Shown here: piece by piece, positions 25,494 through 33,652 of the stretch | Numbering within the stretch: the stretch's first letter is position 1 | Layout: every line of letters begins with the position of its first letter | Source of the DNA: Flavobacteriia bacterium | GTDB lineage: Bacteria; Bacteroidota; Bacteroidia; Flavobacteriales_D; Crocinitomicaceae | Direction: 5' to 3' | Assembly: GCA_947458955.1 (NCBI GenBank) | Contig: CANGZT010000007.1 | Coordinates: forward strand, 1 to 42,547 | Length of the DNA: 42,547 bases | The notes under the pieces: generated by a model | Told to the model about the DNA's origin: nothing | Database searches by the model: none | Seen by the model: only the letters and a program-made list of their open reading frames with translations | Translations under genes and position numbers: made by a program

Positions 25494-25524
25494 GAGGTTT
25501 CGTACCTCAACAATAAAATTTTAT
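25494..25524 (+). promoter_or_regulatory. Structured rpsP leader (candidate S16 autoregulatory element)
   Basis: GAGGT (25494-25498) and ACCTC (25504-25508) form a perfect stem with a 5-base loop. Just after it, ATAAAATTTTAT (25513-25524) is a palindrome that contains the first two bases of the start codon. The pair looks like a leader in which ribosomal protein S16 could control its own translation. I recall that S16 leader RNAs were proposed in Flavobacteria but cannot verify a match here. Confidence 0.4.
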
Positions 25525-26053
25525 GGCAACACGTATTAGATTGCAAAGACACGGGAAGAAAGGAAAAGCGATCTTCCATTTAGTAGTAGCTGACTCAAGA
25601 GCTAAAAGAGATGGTAAATTCATCGAAAAATTAGGAGTTTATAATCCTAACACTAACCCTGCAACAATTGATATCAATTTCGAAAGCGCATTAAAATGGG
25701 TTCGTACAGGTGCAGAAACTACAGATACTGCTCGTGCAATTTTATCTTACAAAGGGGTTTTATTTAAAAACCACTTATTAAATGGAGTTAAAAAAGGAGC
25801 TTTAACTGAAGCTGATGTTGAAACTAAATTTGCTGCATGGTTAGCTGAGAAAGATGGTAAAATATCTTCTAAAAAAGATGGTTTAGCTAAATCTGCTGCA
25901 ACTGCTAAGGCAGAAGCTTTGAAGGCAGAGGCAGAAGCAAAGGAGGCAAAAGCAAAAGCGATTGAAGCTAAGAACACTCCGGTAGCTGAAGAAGAGGAGG
26001 TTGCTGAAGAAACTGCAACAGAAGAAACTAACGAAGAAACTTCTGCAGAATAA
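25523..26053 (+). CDS. rpsP: 30S ribosomal protein S16 with C-terminal extension
   Basis: S16 is a 30S assembly protein. Residues 1-85 are the conserved core ([40 protein letters not shown]). The full 176 residues are about twice the usual S16, as is common in Bacteroidota: a middle helical part (about 85-110, [19 protein letters not shown]) is followed by a low-complexity Ala-Lys-Glu helix (about 122-155) and an acidic Glu/Thr tail. rimM begins 11 bases downstream and trmN6 follows, so the operon combines 30S assembly with RNA modification. The leader carries candidate regulatory hairpins. Confidence 0.95.
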   Translation: MATRIRLQRHGKKGKAIFHLVVADSRAKRDGKFIEKLGVYNPNTNPATIDINFESALKWVRTGAETTDTARAILSYKGVLFKNHLLNGVKKGALTEADVETKFAAWLAEKDGKISSKKDGLAKSAATAKAEALKAEAEAKEAKAKAIEAKNTPVAEEEEVAEETATEETNEETSAE

Positions 26054-26064
26054 ATTTTAACTGA

Positions 26065-26592
26065 ATGAATAAGGCAGACTGCTATCATTTAGGTCATATT
26101 GCGAGACTTCACGGATTTAAAGGTGAAGTCTCTCTTTTTTTGGATGTAACTAATCCTTTAGAATATGAAAACCTTGACAAAATTTTTGTAGATATAAATG
26201 GTTTTCTAACTCCTTTTTTTATTAAATCTCTTACACTTAGACCTAAAAGTCAAGCGACATTAAAAATTGAGGGTATCAACTCTGATAAAGAGGCTCAACA
26301 AGTGCTAAAAAGACAAGTGTATTTGCCTTTAGCAGATTTACCTGAACTTACAGGCAAGCATTTCTATGATCATGAAGTTGTTGGATTTGAAGTTATTGAC
26401 CTCACGTTTGGTAGAGTTGGTGTTATTCAACAAATTATAGATTTGCCTGTCAATCCATTAATTCAAGTTGATGCAGATGGTAAAGAGGTTTTAATTCCCT
26501 TTGTGAAAGATCTTATTCAAGATGTAAACAGAATAGATAAACAATTGATAGTAAAGGCTCCAGCTGGGTTAATAGCTATTTATTTAGGGTAA
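26065..26592 (+). CDS. rimM: Ribosome maturation factor RimM
   Basis: RimM helps late 30S head assembly and binds S19. The 175-residue protein has the N-terminal barrel domain (CYHLGHIARLHGFKGEVSLF, about 5-24) and the C-terminal PRC barrel (about 95-165, with HFYDHEVVGFEVIDLTFGR and KEVLIPFVKDLIQDVNR). Length and both domains are normal. It lies 11 bases after rpsP, the standard rpsP-rimM pairing, and its TAA shares a base with the ATG of the next gene. Confidence 0.95.
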   Translation: MNKADCYHLGHIARLHGFKGEVSLFLDVTNPLEYENLDKIFVDINGFLTPFFIKSLTLRPKSQATLKIEGINSDKEAQQVLKRQVYLPLADLPELTGKHFYDHEVVGFEVIDLTFGRVGVIQQIIDLPVNPLIQVDADGKEVLIPFVKDLIQDVNRIDKQLIVKAPAGLIAIYLG

Positions 26593-27302
26593 TGTCCCGT
26601 TTTCAATTTAAAAATTTCACAATACATCAATCTAGATCAGCTTTAAAAGTAGGTACAGATTCTATGCTTTTAGGTGCATCAATTAAATCTAGTTCACCAA
26701 AACATGGTTTAGATATTGGTGCAGGTACTGGTGTTTTAAGTCTGATGGTGGCTCAAAATCATCCAGGAATTTTAATTGATGCAATTGAAATAGATCCTAA
26801 TAGTTATGAAGACTTAACTGAAAATGTTTTATTCTCTGATTTTAAAAATCAAATACAAACAATACACAAGGATTTTTTTTCGTGCCAATTTATTAAAAAG
26901 TTTGATTTAATCTTTTCAAATCCACCTTTTTACGATGATGGTTTAAAATTTGATCAAAATGTAATTTATCACTCAAAACATACTGTCAATTTCTCTATAA
27001 ATAATTTTTTTTTGAAGTCAAAAGAATTGTTAGAAGTAAATGGAAATCTATGGATCATTGTTCCCTTCGATAAAACTAAATCTTGGGTTGATACTGCAAT
27101 TCAAAATAGTTTAAGTCTTGTTAAACAGATTATAATTGAAGCAAAACCAGGTAAAAAAGTTAGGTCAATTTTAGTTTTTTCCTTTGATGAAAATCAAATA
27201 ATGAATATTTCTAATTTTGTTGTAAGAGATTCAAAAGGTTATTATACACAAGAATATCATCTACTTACAAATGAATTTCATAATAAAATACCATTGAGGT
27301 AA
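26592..27302 (+). CDS. trmN6: tRNA1(Val) (adenine(37)-N6)-methyltransferase
   Basis: TrmN6 (YfiC) methylates N6 of A37 in tRNA1(Val) with S-adenosylmethionine. The 236-residue protein has the family N-terminus FQFKNFTIHQSRSALKVGTD, the cofactor motif LDIGAGTGVLSLMVAQ (about 39-54), the acidic loop IDAIEIDPNSYEDL, and the N6-adenine methylase catalytic motif NPPFYD (about 110). The rest follows class I methyltransferase order. The exact tRNA target is by family inference. It overlaps rimM by one base and ends the rpsP operon. Confidence 0.88.
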   Translation: MSRFQFKNFTIHQSRSALKVGTDSMLLGASIKSSSPKHGLDIGAGTGVLSLMVAQNHPGILIDAIEIDPNSYEDLTENVLFSDFKNQIQTIHKDFFSCQFIKKFDLIFSNPPFYDDGLKFDQNVIYHSKHTVNFSINNFFLKSKELLEVNGNLWIIVPFDKTKSWVDTAIQNSLSLVKQIIIEAKPGKKVRSILVFSFDENQIMNISNFVVRDSKGYYTQEYHLLTNEFHNKIPLR

Positions 27303-27362
27303 ACCTTATTATTTTTATTGCGTTAAAGTTGTATATTTATATAAAGTTTTGATTTCATTTTT

Positions 27363-28787
27363 ATGAATTTAAAATACAAATATTTTATTGTAATCTTGTT
27401 GCTTGCTATAACTTCTTCTTGCAAAAAGAAGCAGGTTAGGGTTATAACAAATTCTCCAACATCAGTGATGTCAACAAATGCTATCTCTGGTGGAGAGGTG
27501 TTGGATGACGGCGGACAAAATATTTTAGCTTATGGAGTTTGTTGGGGAACAAGTTCTGGTCCAGTTTTAGGCACAGATAACTTTACTGTCGATGGTTCGG
27601 GTGTTAATGCTTTCACAAGTAAAATTACAAAACTCAAACATAAAACCACCTATTATGTCAGGGCATATGTTAAATATAGTGGAGGTATTACTTACGGAAA
27701 TGAATATGCTTTCTACACCCCACCTATGATTTCGAGTACAGTACCAATTGTTTTCTCTTATGCTGTTTCAAATGTTGATACAACAAATCACATTTTAAAA
27801 CTAAACGCTGAAATAATACATAAAGGAGGATCTGATGTTATAGAAAAGGGTTTTGTTTGGAACAATAAAGGAGGACCTTCTGTTTCTGATTTTAAAATCA
27901 TTTCTAATTCTCAATCAGATATTTTTTCTGCTGAATTTAATTTTGATATGTCAACACAATATTATTTAAAAGCATATGCTATAAATTCTTTTGGAGTTAG
28001 TTATGGAGATGAAATAAAAGTGAAGATAGAGAAAGTAAAACCAAAAGTAGTTACTCAAGAAATAATTGAAATAGATTCAAATTATGCTATTTGTACCTCA
28101 AATGTGACTTATTCAGGTGGTACAGATATAATTGAAAGAGGTATTTGTTGGGCAGCATTTTCTAATCCAACCGTTTCTGATTTTAAATCTTCAGATGGAT
28201 CAGGTTTGGGTGTTTTCACTTCCACAATGACCGGATTATTACCAAATACTTTATATTATTGTAGAAGTTATGCAACCAATAGTGAAGGGACAACTTATGG
28301 TAAGGAAATATCGTTTAGAACAATGGTTGGTAAATTATTTATCGGAATGCAATATAAAGGGGGGATAATCTTTTATATTGAACCAATGAAAGGAGGGGGG
28401 CTATTGGTATCTAATGATGATGTAAGTTCAGGTTCTTCATGGGGTTGCGCTTCTAATATTACCTCTGCAACTAGTAAAGGAGTAGGTTCAGGTCAATCTA
28501 ATACAGATGCAATATTATCCCAATGTGGTAATGTTGGAGCTGCTGGAATTTGTGCTAATTATAAATTTGGAAAGTACGATGATTGGTATTTACCATCATA
28601 CGATGAATTAGGCTTAATTTACAAAAACTTAAAAGTGACCGACAAAGAAAAATTCTCAATTGGATATTATTGGTCTTCAACTCAAAAAGATGCTTCAACA
28701 GCATTAAGATATGGATTTCTTGGAGGGAATTATGGTGAAGCAGATAAAGCTTCATCTCAATTAGTAAGAGCTGTGAGGAAATTTTAG
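27363..28787 (+). CDS. Lipoprotein with three repeats and C-terminal Lcl/DUF1566-like domain
   Basis: This 474-residue lipoprotein (lipobox Cys at residue 20 in ITSSCKKK) has three tandem repeats of about 80 residues: about 38-120, 145-225 and 245-322. Each carries GxxVxWxxxxxP near its start (AYGVCWGTSSGP, EKGFVWNNKGGP, ERGICWAAFSNP) and a YYxRxYxxxxxGxxYGxE end, a fibronectin-III-like pattern frequent in Bacteroidota surface proteins. Residues 325-474 match the Lcl/DUF1566 type: FIGMQYKGGIIFYIEP, DDWYLPSYDELGLIY, YYWSSTQKD and a terminal LVRAVRKF. It is probably a cell-surface binding or adhesion protein. It has its own terminator and no operon partner. Confidence 0.85.
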   Translation: MNLKYKYFIVILLLAITSSCKKKQVRVITNSPTSVMSTNAISGGEVLDDGGQNILAYGVCWGTSSGPVLGTDNFTVDGSGVNAFTSKITKLKHKTTYYVRAYVKYSGGITYGNEYAFYTPPMISSTVPIVFSYAVSNVDTTNHILKLNAEIIHKGGSDVIEKGFVWNNKGGPSVSDFKIISNSQSDIFSAEFNFDMSTQYYLKAYAINSFGVSYGDEIKVKIEKVKPKVVTQEIIEIDSNYAICTSNVTYSGGTDIIERGICWAAFSNPTVSDFKSSDGSGLGVFTSTMTGLLPNTLYYCRSYATNSEGTTYGKEISFRTMVGKLFIGMQYKGGIIFYIEPMKGGGLLVSNDDVSSGSSWGCASNITSATSKGVGSGQSNTDAILSQCGNVGAAGICANYKFGKYDDWYLPSYDELGLIYKNLKVTDKEKFSIGYYWSSTQKDASTALRYGFLGGNYGEADKASSQLVRAVRKF

Positions 28788-28792
28788 TAAAT

Positions 28793-28830
28793 AAAAAGTC
28801 AAATTTGAAATTGTTCAAATTTGACTTTTT
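28793..28830. terminator. Bidirectional intrinsic terminator
   Basis: AAAAAGTCAAATTTGAA (28793-28809) and its exact complement (28814-28830) form a perfect 17-bp stem with a 4-base loop, with A5 on one side and T5 on the other. It serves both the lipoprotein gene (ends 28787) and the convergent serA (ends 28846). Confidence 0.9.
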
Positions 28831-28845
28831 ATTTTATTAATTGAA

Positions 28846-29808
28846 TTAGTTTTTTAACCCAAAATTTTCAATAATCAAGCTAGCTAATTCAAGACCAATT
28901 CTATCTTGTGCTTCAAGTGTTGCTGCTCCAATGTGGGGTGTTGTAGCAATTCTAGAATGATTTAAAAGTTGTTTATTAGGTGTTGGTTCATTTTCAAAAA
29001 CATCTAATGCTGCATAAGAAACTATTCCATTTTCAAGTGCTTTCAAAAGTGCTATTTCATCAATTACACCGCCTCGCGCTGCATTTATTAATCGAACACC
29101 TTTCTTCATCATAGAAAATTCCTTTTCTCCAATCACAGCATCTCCGTTTGGTTGTTTAGGAACATGAACTGAAATAAAATCACAATGAGGAATCACTTTA
29201 TTCCAATCGGATTCAACTTGAATTTTAACTTTTGGGGTACCATAACCTTGAATTTCAGCTAATGTTAATTCAACTTCTCTTGGCTGAATTTCGATCGCTT
29301 TTACATACATTCCTATTGATAAAGCATAAGAAGCTAATGATTGACCAATTCTACCAAAACCTATAATCCCTAGTGTCTTACCTCTTAATTCAATACCTTT
29401 AGCATAATTCTTTTTGAGGGTATTGAAATCTCCCAACTCCATGTTTTTAAAAGAATCATGTAAAAATCGAGAAATAGAAAACATTTGTCCCATAACTAGT
29501 TCTGCTACGGATTGAGACGAAGAAGCAGGAGTATTGATTACCGTCAACCCTTTTTCACGGGCATATGCTACATCAATGTTATCCATTCCAACACCTCCTC
29601 TTCCAATTAATTTTAGACCTGGACATGTATCAATTACTTCTTTCCTAACTGTTGTAGCACTTCTAACCAAAACAATTTCGTAATTTTCTTCATTGATTTT
29701 AGTCGCTAGTTCAGATTGATCTACTTTATCTGTAATTACGGTATATCCCGCAACTTCTAATGCTTTTTTTCCCTCATCGGAAATTCCATCATTTGCTAAT
29801 ATTTTCAT
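28846..29808 (-). CDS. serA: D-3-phosphoglycerate dehydrogenase (short form)
   Basis: SerA oxidises 3-phosphoglycerate to 3-phosphohydroxypyruvate, the first step of serine synthesis. The 320-residue protein has the catalytic and Rossmann domains only: KLIGRGGVGMDNIDVAYA (about 85-102), the NAD motif LGIIGFGRIGQSLASYA (about 146-162), NAARGGVIDEIALL with the catalytic-region Arg, and PHIGAATLEAQDR with the active His. The regulatory ACT domain of longer SerA proteins is absent, so serine feedback through ACT is not expected. Eleven bases follow serC, forming a serCA operon; serB is not in the window. Other 2-hydroxyacid dehydrogenases look similar, but the serC context supports SerA. Confidence 0.9.
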   Translation of the reverse strand: MKILANDGISDEGKKALEVAGYTVITDKVDQSELATKINEENYEIVLVRSATTVRKEVIDTCPGLKLIGRGGVGMDNIDVAYAREKGLTVINTPASSSQSVAELVMGQMFSISRFLHDSFKNMELGDFNTLKKNYAKGIELRGKTLGIIGFGRIGQSLASYALSIGMYVKAIEIQPREVELTLAEIQGYGTPKVKIQVESDWNKVIPHCDFISVHVPKQPNGDAVIGEKEFSMMKKGVRLINAARGGVIDEIALLKALENGIVSYAALDVFENEPTPNKQLLNHSRIATTPHIGAATLEAQDRIGLELASLIIENFGLKN

Positions 29809-29819
29809 TTTATTAAAAA

Positions 29820-30887
29820 TTAACCGTGTTTAATACCAAACTCTTTCATAACATCAACTAAAACTTGAACACTAGAAAGTGGTAAAGCATTGTATAAAGA
29901 AGCTCTATAACCACCAACTGATCTGTGTCCTGGCAAACCTACAATTCCTGCCTCTTTCCAATATTTATCAAAGTGCTCGCTCAAAGATTCATCATGTAAT
30001 TTGAACGTTACATTCATTTTTGAACGATCTTCTTTTTCTACAGTACCAAAAAATAAAGGGTTAGCATCTATTTCATTATAAAGTAGAGCTGCTTTAGCGT
30101 TATTTTCGATTTCCTTAGCTTTCACACCACCATTTGCAATTAAATGCTTCAAATTTAACATAGCAACATATACAGAAAAAACGGGTGGTGTATTTAACAT
30201 CGACTCTTTATCTACATGTTGTTTTAAATCAAGGTAAGTAGGTAAAAAAGGAGAAGTTGATTTTCCTAGAATTTCATCTTTTACAATATATAAAGTTGCC
30301 CCAGCTGGACCTAGATTTTTTTGAGCTCCAGCATAAATAAGGTCAAAATCACCAATATTAATCTCCTTTGAAAAAATATCAGATGACATATCACAAATTA
30401 ATGGTAAACTTGTCTTAGGAGTTTCATGAAATTGAGTTCCATAAATGGTATTATTTGAGGTGTAATGGAAATAATCTAGATCATTTGGAATATCATAACC
30501 TTTAGGAATATATGTAAAACCTTTGTCTTCAGAAGAAGCAAGTACATTAACATTTACACCTACCTTTTTTGCTTCTTTGATTGCACCTGAAGCCCATGTA
30601 CCTGTATTTAAATATCCGGCTTTTTTATTTTCTCTCATCATATTAAGAGCAGCTATGGTAAAACCAAGTGTTGCACCACCTTGCAAGTAGGCAACAGAAT
30701 ATCCTTCAGGTACATTTAATGCTTTTTTTACTAAATCTAAAGCTTCATCCATCACAGCAACAAAATCTTTGTGTCTGTGTGATACTTCCAAAATAGATAA
30801 GCCATTAAAGTCTAATACTGCCTCAGAAGCTTGTTTAAAAACATCTTGAGGTAGAATGCAGGGTCCAGCTCCAAAATTATGTTTCAT
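29820..30887 (-). CDS. serC: Phosphoserine aminotransferase
   Basis: SerC transaminates 3-phosphohydroxypyruvate with glutamate to phosphoserine. The 355-residue protein has the family N-terminus NFGAGPCILPQDVF, LEVSHRHKDF around residue 34, YLQGGATLGFTIAALN around residue 68, ICDMSSDIFSKEIN (cofactor Asp) and the PLP lysine in LIYAGAQKNLGPAG around residue 190. The C-terminal GIVGLPGHRSVGGYRASLYNA is also typical. Length is standard. serA follows in the same operon, so the pair performs two consecutive steps of serine synthesis. Confidence 0.95.
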   Translation of the reverse strand: MKHNFGAGPCILPQDVFKQASEAVLDFNGLSILEVSHRHKDFVAVMDEALDLVKKALNVPEGYSVAYLQGGATLGFTIAALNMMRENKKAGYLNTGTWASGAIKEAKKVGVNVNVLASSEDKGFTYIPKGYDIPNDLDYFHYTSNNTIYGTQFHETPKTSLPLICDMSSDIFSKEINIGDFDLIYAGAQKNLGPAGATLYIVKDEILGKSTSPFLPTYLDLKQHVDKESMLNTPPVFSVYVAMLNLKHLIANGGVKAKEIENNAKAALLYNEIDANPLFFGTVEKEDRSKMNVTFKLHDESLSEHFDKYWKEAGIVGLPGHRSVGGYRASLYNALPLSSVQVLVDVMKEFGIKHG

Positions 30888-30952
30888 AAGAGTTTATTTT
30901 ATTGAGTTAAACTATTGTTTTATTTTAATTCGAATTCTGTTTAATTAGGGTT

Positions 30953-30960
30953 TAAAGATA
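30953..30960 (-). promoter_or_regulatory. Possible -7 box of serC
   Basis: The minus strand reads TATCTTTA, a 7-of-8 match to TAnnTTTG, about 65 bases before the serC ATG. There is no -33 TTTG at normal distance. Weak. Confidence 0.3.
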
Positions 30961-30981
30961 ATTGTTAAATATCAAAAAATA

Positions 30982-31452
30982 TCATTTGACATTAATAACT
31001 TCTATTTCGAAATAAAGAATAGAATGTGGTGGTATTTTATCTAGTTCATAATCGCCATAACCAAGATGAGGTGGAACTAACATTTTCATTTTACCTCCAG
31101 GTTTTAAATACATCATTCCTTCTTGCCAACCTTGAATTAACTCATTCATTTGAAAAGTAATTGGGTTTTTTTTGTGCTCACCATCAAAAATACTTCCATT
31201 CAATAATTTACCTTCATAATTGAAAGTTACATCATCAGTAAGTTTAATATTCTCCCCTTTACCTTCATCAATTATTTTATAATACAGGCCAGATTCAGAT
31301 CTTTCGAATCCAATTAGATTATGTTTTTTTATATATTGCTGTATTTTAGTGTCAAAATTTATATGGTCATTTTCACTGTATGTTTTACAACTAACGAGTA
31401 TTGATGCTATTAACGCACAAAAGAGTATTTGTTTAAATAAGTTAAATTTCAT
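30982..31452 (-). CDS. FKBP-type peptidyl-prolyl isomerase lipoprotein
   Basis: A proline cis-trans isomerase predicted to sit in the periplasm or outer membrane as a lipoprotein (lipobox SILVSC, Cys at residue 22). The 156-residue protein has a short helical linker (about 30-55) and one FKBP domain (about 60-156) with FNYEGKLLNGSIFDGEHKKN, LIQGWQEGMMYLKPGGKMKM, PPHLGYGDYELDKIPPHSIL and FEIEVI. Most active-site aromatics of FKBP are in place. Last gene of a four-gene minus-strand run after the TraB/GumN gene (5-base gap). Client proteins unknown. Confidence 0.9.
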   Translation of the reverse strand: MKFNLFKQILFCALIASILVSCKTYSENDHINFDTKIQQYIKKHNLIGFERSESGLYYKIIDEGKGENIKLTDDVTFNYEGKLLNGSIFDGEHKKNPITFQMNELIQGWQEGMMYLKPGGKMKMLVPPHLGYGDYELDKIPPHSILYFEIEVINVK

Positions 31453-31457
31453 AAAGT

Positions 31458-32336
31458 CTATTTTATGTATATTGATTTGAGTTTAAATCCTTTTTTTCTT
31501 AATAAATTAATTAAGCCTTCTTCACCTGGAAGATGACTTACACCAACGGCAATAAAAGTTGAATTAGTATTGATTTTTGATGTTATTTTCGGTATCCATT
31601 TTTTACTTTTTGCATTTAAAAAAACGTTCGATTGATATAAATTAATTTTTGATTCTATGTTAACTAATGCTTCAATTTTTTGAAGATCTTGGGATTTATA
31701 AGCTTTTTGAATTTCAAATAAAATTTTTTGATTTCGATTAGCTGAATCTATTGCAGTTATTATTTGTGTTTTTTGCGTTTCTAAAGGTAATTTATCTAAA
31801 AGTTCAATTTGTTCCTCGATTGTTTCCAAACCTTCAATTTTTTTTGAACTTAATTTTAATTTTTTATAAATTTCTTGTTCGTAAGATACAGAATTGTCTA
31901 AGTAGGGAAGTTGTGTAATAGTTTGAAATAAAACAAAAGGTTTAAATTCCCCATAATTTTCTAAAAACTCTTTTTGATTCATCTTAAGGTTCTTTGAGGA
32001 CCAATTCAAAATTTTTTCCTTTTCATTTTGAGAGAAATATTCTAGTATATTTCTATCTTCAGGTAAGGTCAATAAATCTTTTAAATTTGATGTGATGGGG
32101 TAGGGAGTTTCAAATAGAATACATGATGATGAATTTATTTTTTCATTTAAAAGATCTGGGAATTGAAAAAATTCTTTTTCAATTAGATGAATAGTCCCGA
32201 AAAGATATGATTTTTCTTTTGTTTCAGGGGATGTTATTTCCCAAAGAAGATTTTGTTTCGGTTTTTTTTTAAATGAAAAAGATAAAACAATCAACATCAA
32301 TAAAAAGAAAATTAGTGTTATTGATTGTTTTATCAT
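31458..32336 (-). CDS. TraB/GumN-family protein
   Basis: The 292-residue exported protein begins MIKQSITLIFFLLMLIVLSF, a signal peptide or N-terminal anchor. It then matches the TraB/GumN (TIKI-like) family: SYLFGTIHLIEKEFFQF (about 43-59, with GTxH), ILFETPYP, and the C-terminal FIAVGVSHLPGEEGLINLLR with GxxH. TIKI proteins are metalloproteases, and the paired GxxH motifs suggest metal binding; enzyme activity of the bacterial members is uncertain. The gaps to the neighbouring genes are both 5 bases, upstream to the methyltransferase and downstream to the FKBP lipoprotein. Confidence 0.87.
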   Translation of the reverse strand: MIKQSITLIFFLLMLIVLSFSFKKKPKQNLLWEITSPETKEKSYLFGTIHLIEKEFFQFPDLLNEKINSSSCILFETPYPITSNLKDLLTLPEDRNILEYFSQNEKEKILNWSSKNLKMNQKEFLENYGEFKPFVLFQTITQLPYLDNSVSYEQEIYKKLKLSSKKIEGLETIEEQIELLDKLPLETQKTQIITAIDSANRNQKILFEIQKAYKSQDLQKIEALVNIESKINLYQSNVFLNAKSKKWIPKITSKINTNSTFIAVGVSHLPGEEGLINLLRKKGFKLKSIYIK

Positions 32337-32341
32337 TCTAA

Positions 32342-33061
32342 TTAGTCAATTCTTGTGATTTCAGCAAGGAAATGATCTTCGTTATCATAGATTCTTCTAC
32401 ATTTTAAACCCACATTATTTGCAGCTGTAAAAAGAGAATCGAAGTCAACATAAAGCCAATCAAACCAAGGTCCTTTTTCTTTTTTATATTTCATTTGAAA
32501 ACGAAAATTACCATAATATTCTGAGTTCAAATTTACCCACATGGATCCGTCTTCATCTTCATAGAGATACTTAATATCCGAAGAATCGCATAATAATCTA
32601 CCACCCTTATTTAATAAGTTTTTGGCCTGAATTAGCGTGTTCTCTAAGTTTGAAAGTTTACCAGCTATTCCAATACCATTCATCAACATGAGTATGGTGT
32701 CATATTTTTCATTTTTTAAATTGTAAAAATTTGTTTTTTTTGCATTTAAGCCTTGACTTAGCATAAATTCTACTGCACCTTCTGATATATCAATAGCAGT
32801 AACATCTTTACCTAAATTTTTTAAATAAGAAGTATGTGCACCCGCACCCGCACCTACATCTAATATTTTACCATTTGCTTCATTTAATGCTACAATTTCC
32901 AATTCTGGCATTTCATCTTCATTTCGAAATAAAACTTCAATTGGAATTATATCGTCTTCACAAATGTCAGATGTAACAATGATGTCATCTGGTTTTTTTG
33001 TTTTTGCGTAATCCAATATAGCTTTACCTATAGGATCACCTATTTTTTGTTCTGTCATCAT
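32342..33061 (-). CDS. Class I SAM-dependent methyltransferase
   Basis: A 239-residue methyltransferase of unknown substrate. Cofactor motifs are GKILDVGAGAGAHTSYL (about 64-80, motif I), DVTAIDISEGAVEFM (about 85-99, acidic loop) and a motif IV-like region YDTILMLMNGIGIAGKL (about 115-131). The long N-terminal segment with DPIGKAILDYAKTKKPDDII precedes the fold. No signal peptide, so cytoplasmic. The ATG directly follows the stop of the pRiA4b-like gene with no gap, suggesting tight co-translation with it. A small-molecule or protein target cannot be chosen from sequence. Confidence 0.85.
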   Translation of the reverse strand: MMTEQKIGDPIGKAILDYAKTKKPDDIIVTSDICEDDIIPIEVLFRNEDEMPELEIVALNEANGKILDVGAGAGAHTSYLKNLGKDVTAIDISEGAVEFMLSQGLNAKKTNFYNLKNEKYDTILMLMNGIGIAGKLSNLENTLIQAKNLLNKGGRLLCDSSDIKYLYEDEDGSMWVNLNSEYYGNFRFQMKYKKEKGPWFDWLYVDFDSLFTAANNVGLKCRRIYDNEDHFLAEITRID

Positions 33062-33616
33062 TTAATAATCGTCGTAATTTGAATAATCATCGGGCTCATA
33101 ACCATCTTCATAATCGTTAAATCCAAATTCATCTTCTTCTTCGAATTCATCTTCATCAAAATATTGATTTTCCTCCTCTTCAAACGTTGGGTTTTTTGAA
33201 TCTTCTGGTGGAGCCATACCTACTGATAGAGCAACCTCAGGACTAGAGATCAACTTATCTACCCTTTCTACAAGTTCAAGAAGGAAGATCCACATTCTCA
33301 TAAAGTCATAAACCAAAATTAGTTTTTGATCGTTTGATTCAATAAAGTCATTTATGATTGCTTGAGACATTACAGAAGCTTTTTCATCTATTGATTCATC
33401 ACCATAATTTATGTCAACTAAACTGATTTCATGTCCTTTATCCCAATTGTCATTCGAAATATAAAATGAAGCCATTTCTTCTCCTTGAAAATTAAATGAC
33501 TTCATTATTGTTTGAAAGAGACTTTCGAAATTGTCATTTTCATCAATAAGTATATCTCTAAATATTTCCTTATCTTTCTCAGAATCAAGTAAAACTCTAA
33601 ATTTTAATGTTCCCAT
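33062..33616 (-). CDS. pRiA4b ORF-3-like protein
   Basis: The 184-residue protein resembles the plasmid pRiA4b ORF-3 family, small cytoplasmic beta-grasp-like proteins of unknown role. The N-terminal pattern LKFRVLLDSEKDKEIFRDIL, NDNFESLFQTIMKSFNFQGE and ASFYISNDNWDKGHEISL fits. The last 45 residues are strongly acidic and Tyr-rich (many Asp/Glu, ending YDDY), probably disordered. The family name comes from a plasmid, but nothing here indicates mobility. It leads a run with the methyltransferase (0-base gap), TraB/GumN and FKBP genes, 36 bases after the CCA-enzyme gene. Confidence 0.78.
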   Translation of the reverse strand: MGTLKFRVLLDSEKDKEIFRDILIDENDNFESLFQTIMKSFNFQGEEMASFYISNDNWDKGHEISLVDINYGDESIDEKASVMSQAIINDFIESNDQKLILVYDFMRMWIFLLELVERVDKLISSPEVALSVGMAPPEDSKNPTFEEEENQYFDEDEFEEEDEFGFNDYEDGYEPDDYSNYDDY

Positions 33617-33652
33617 ATAAAAAGGATTTGATTTTGTTTAAAATTAATGATT

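Noticed and set aside
25747-26088. 113-residue Ala/Ser-rich antisense frame over rpsP and the rimM start
   Set aside because: It arises from the Ala-Lys-Glu repeats of the S16 extension read in reverse; there is no independent support.
33062-33616. Plasmid origin suggested by the pRiA4b name
   Set aside because: The family name is historic. There are no transposase, integrase or inverted ends, and the base composition matches its neighbours.
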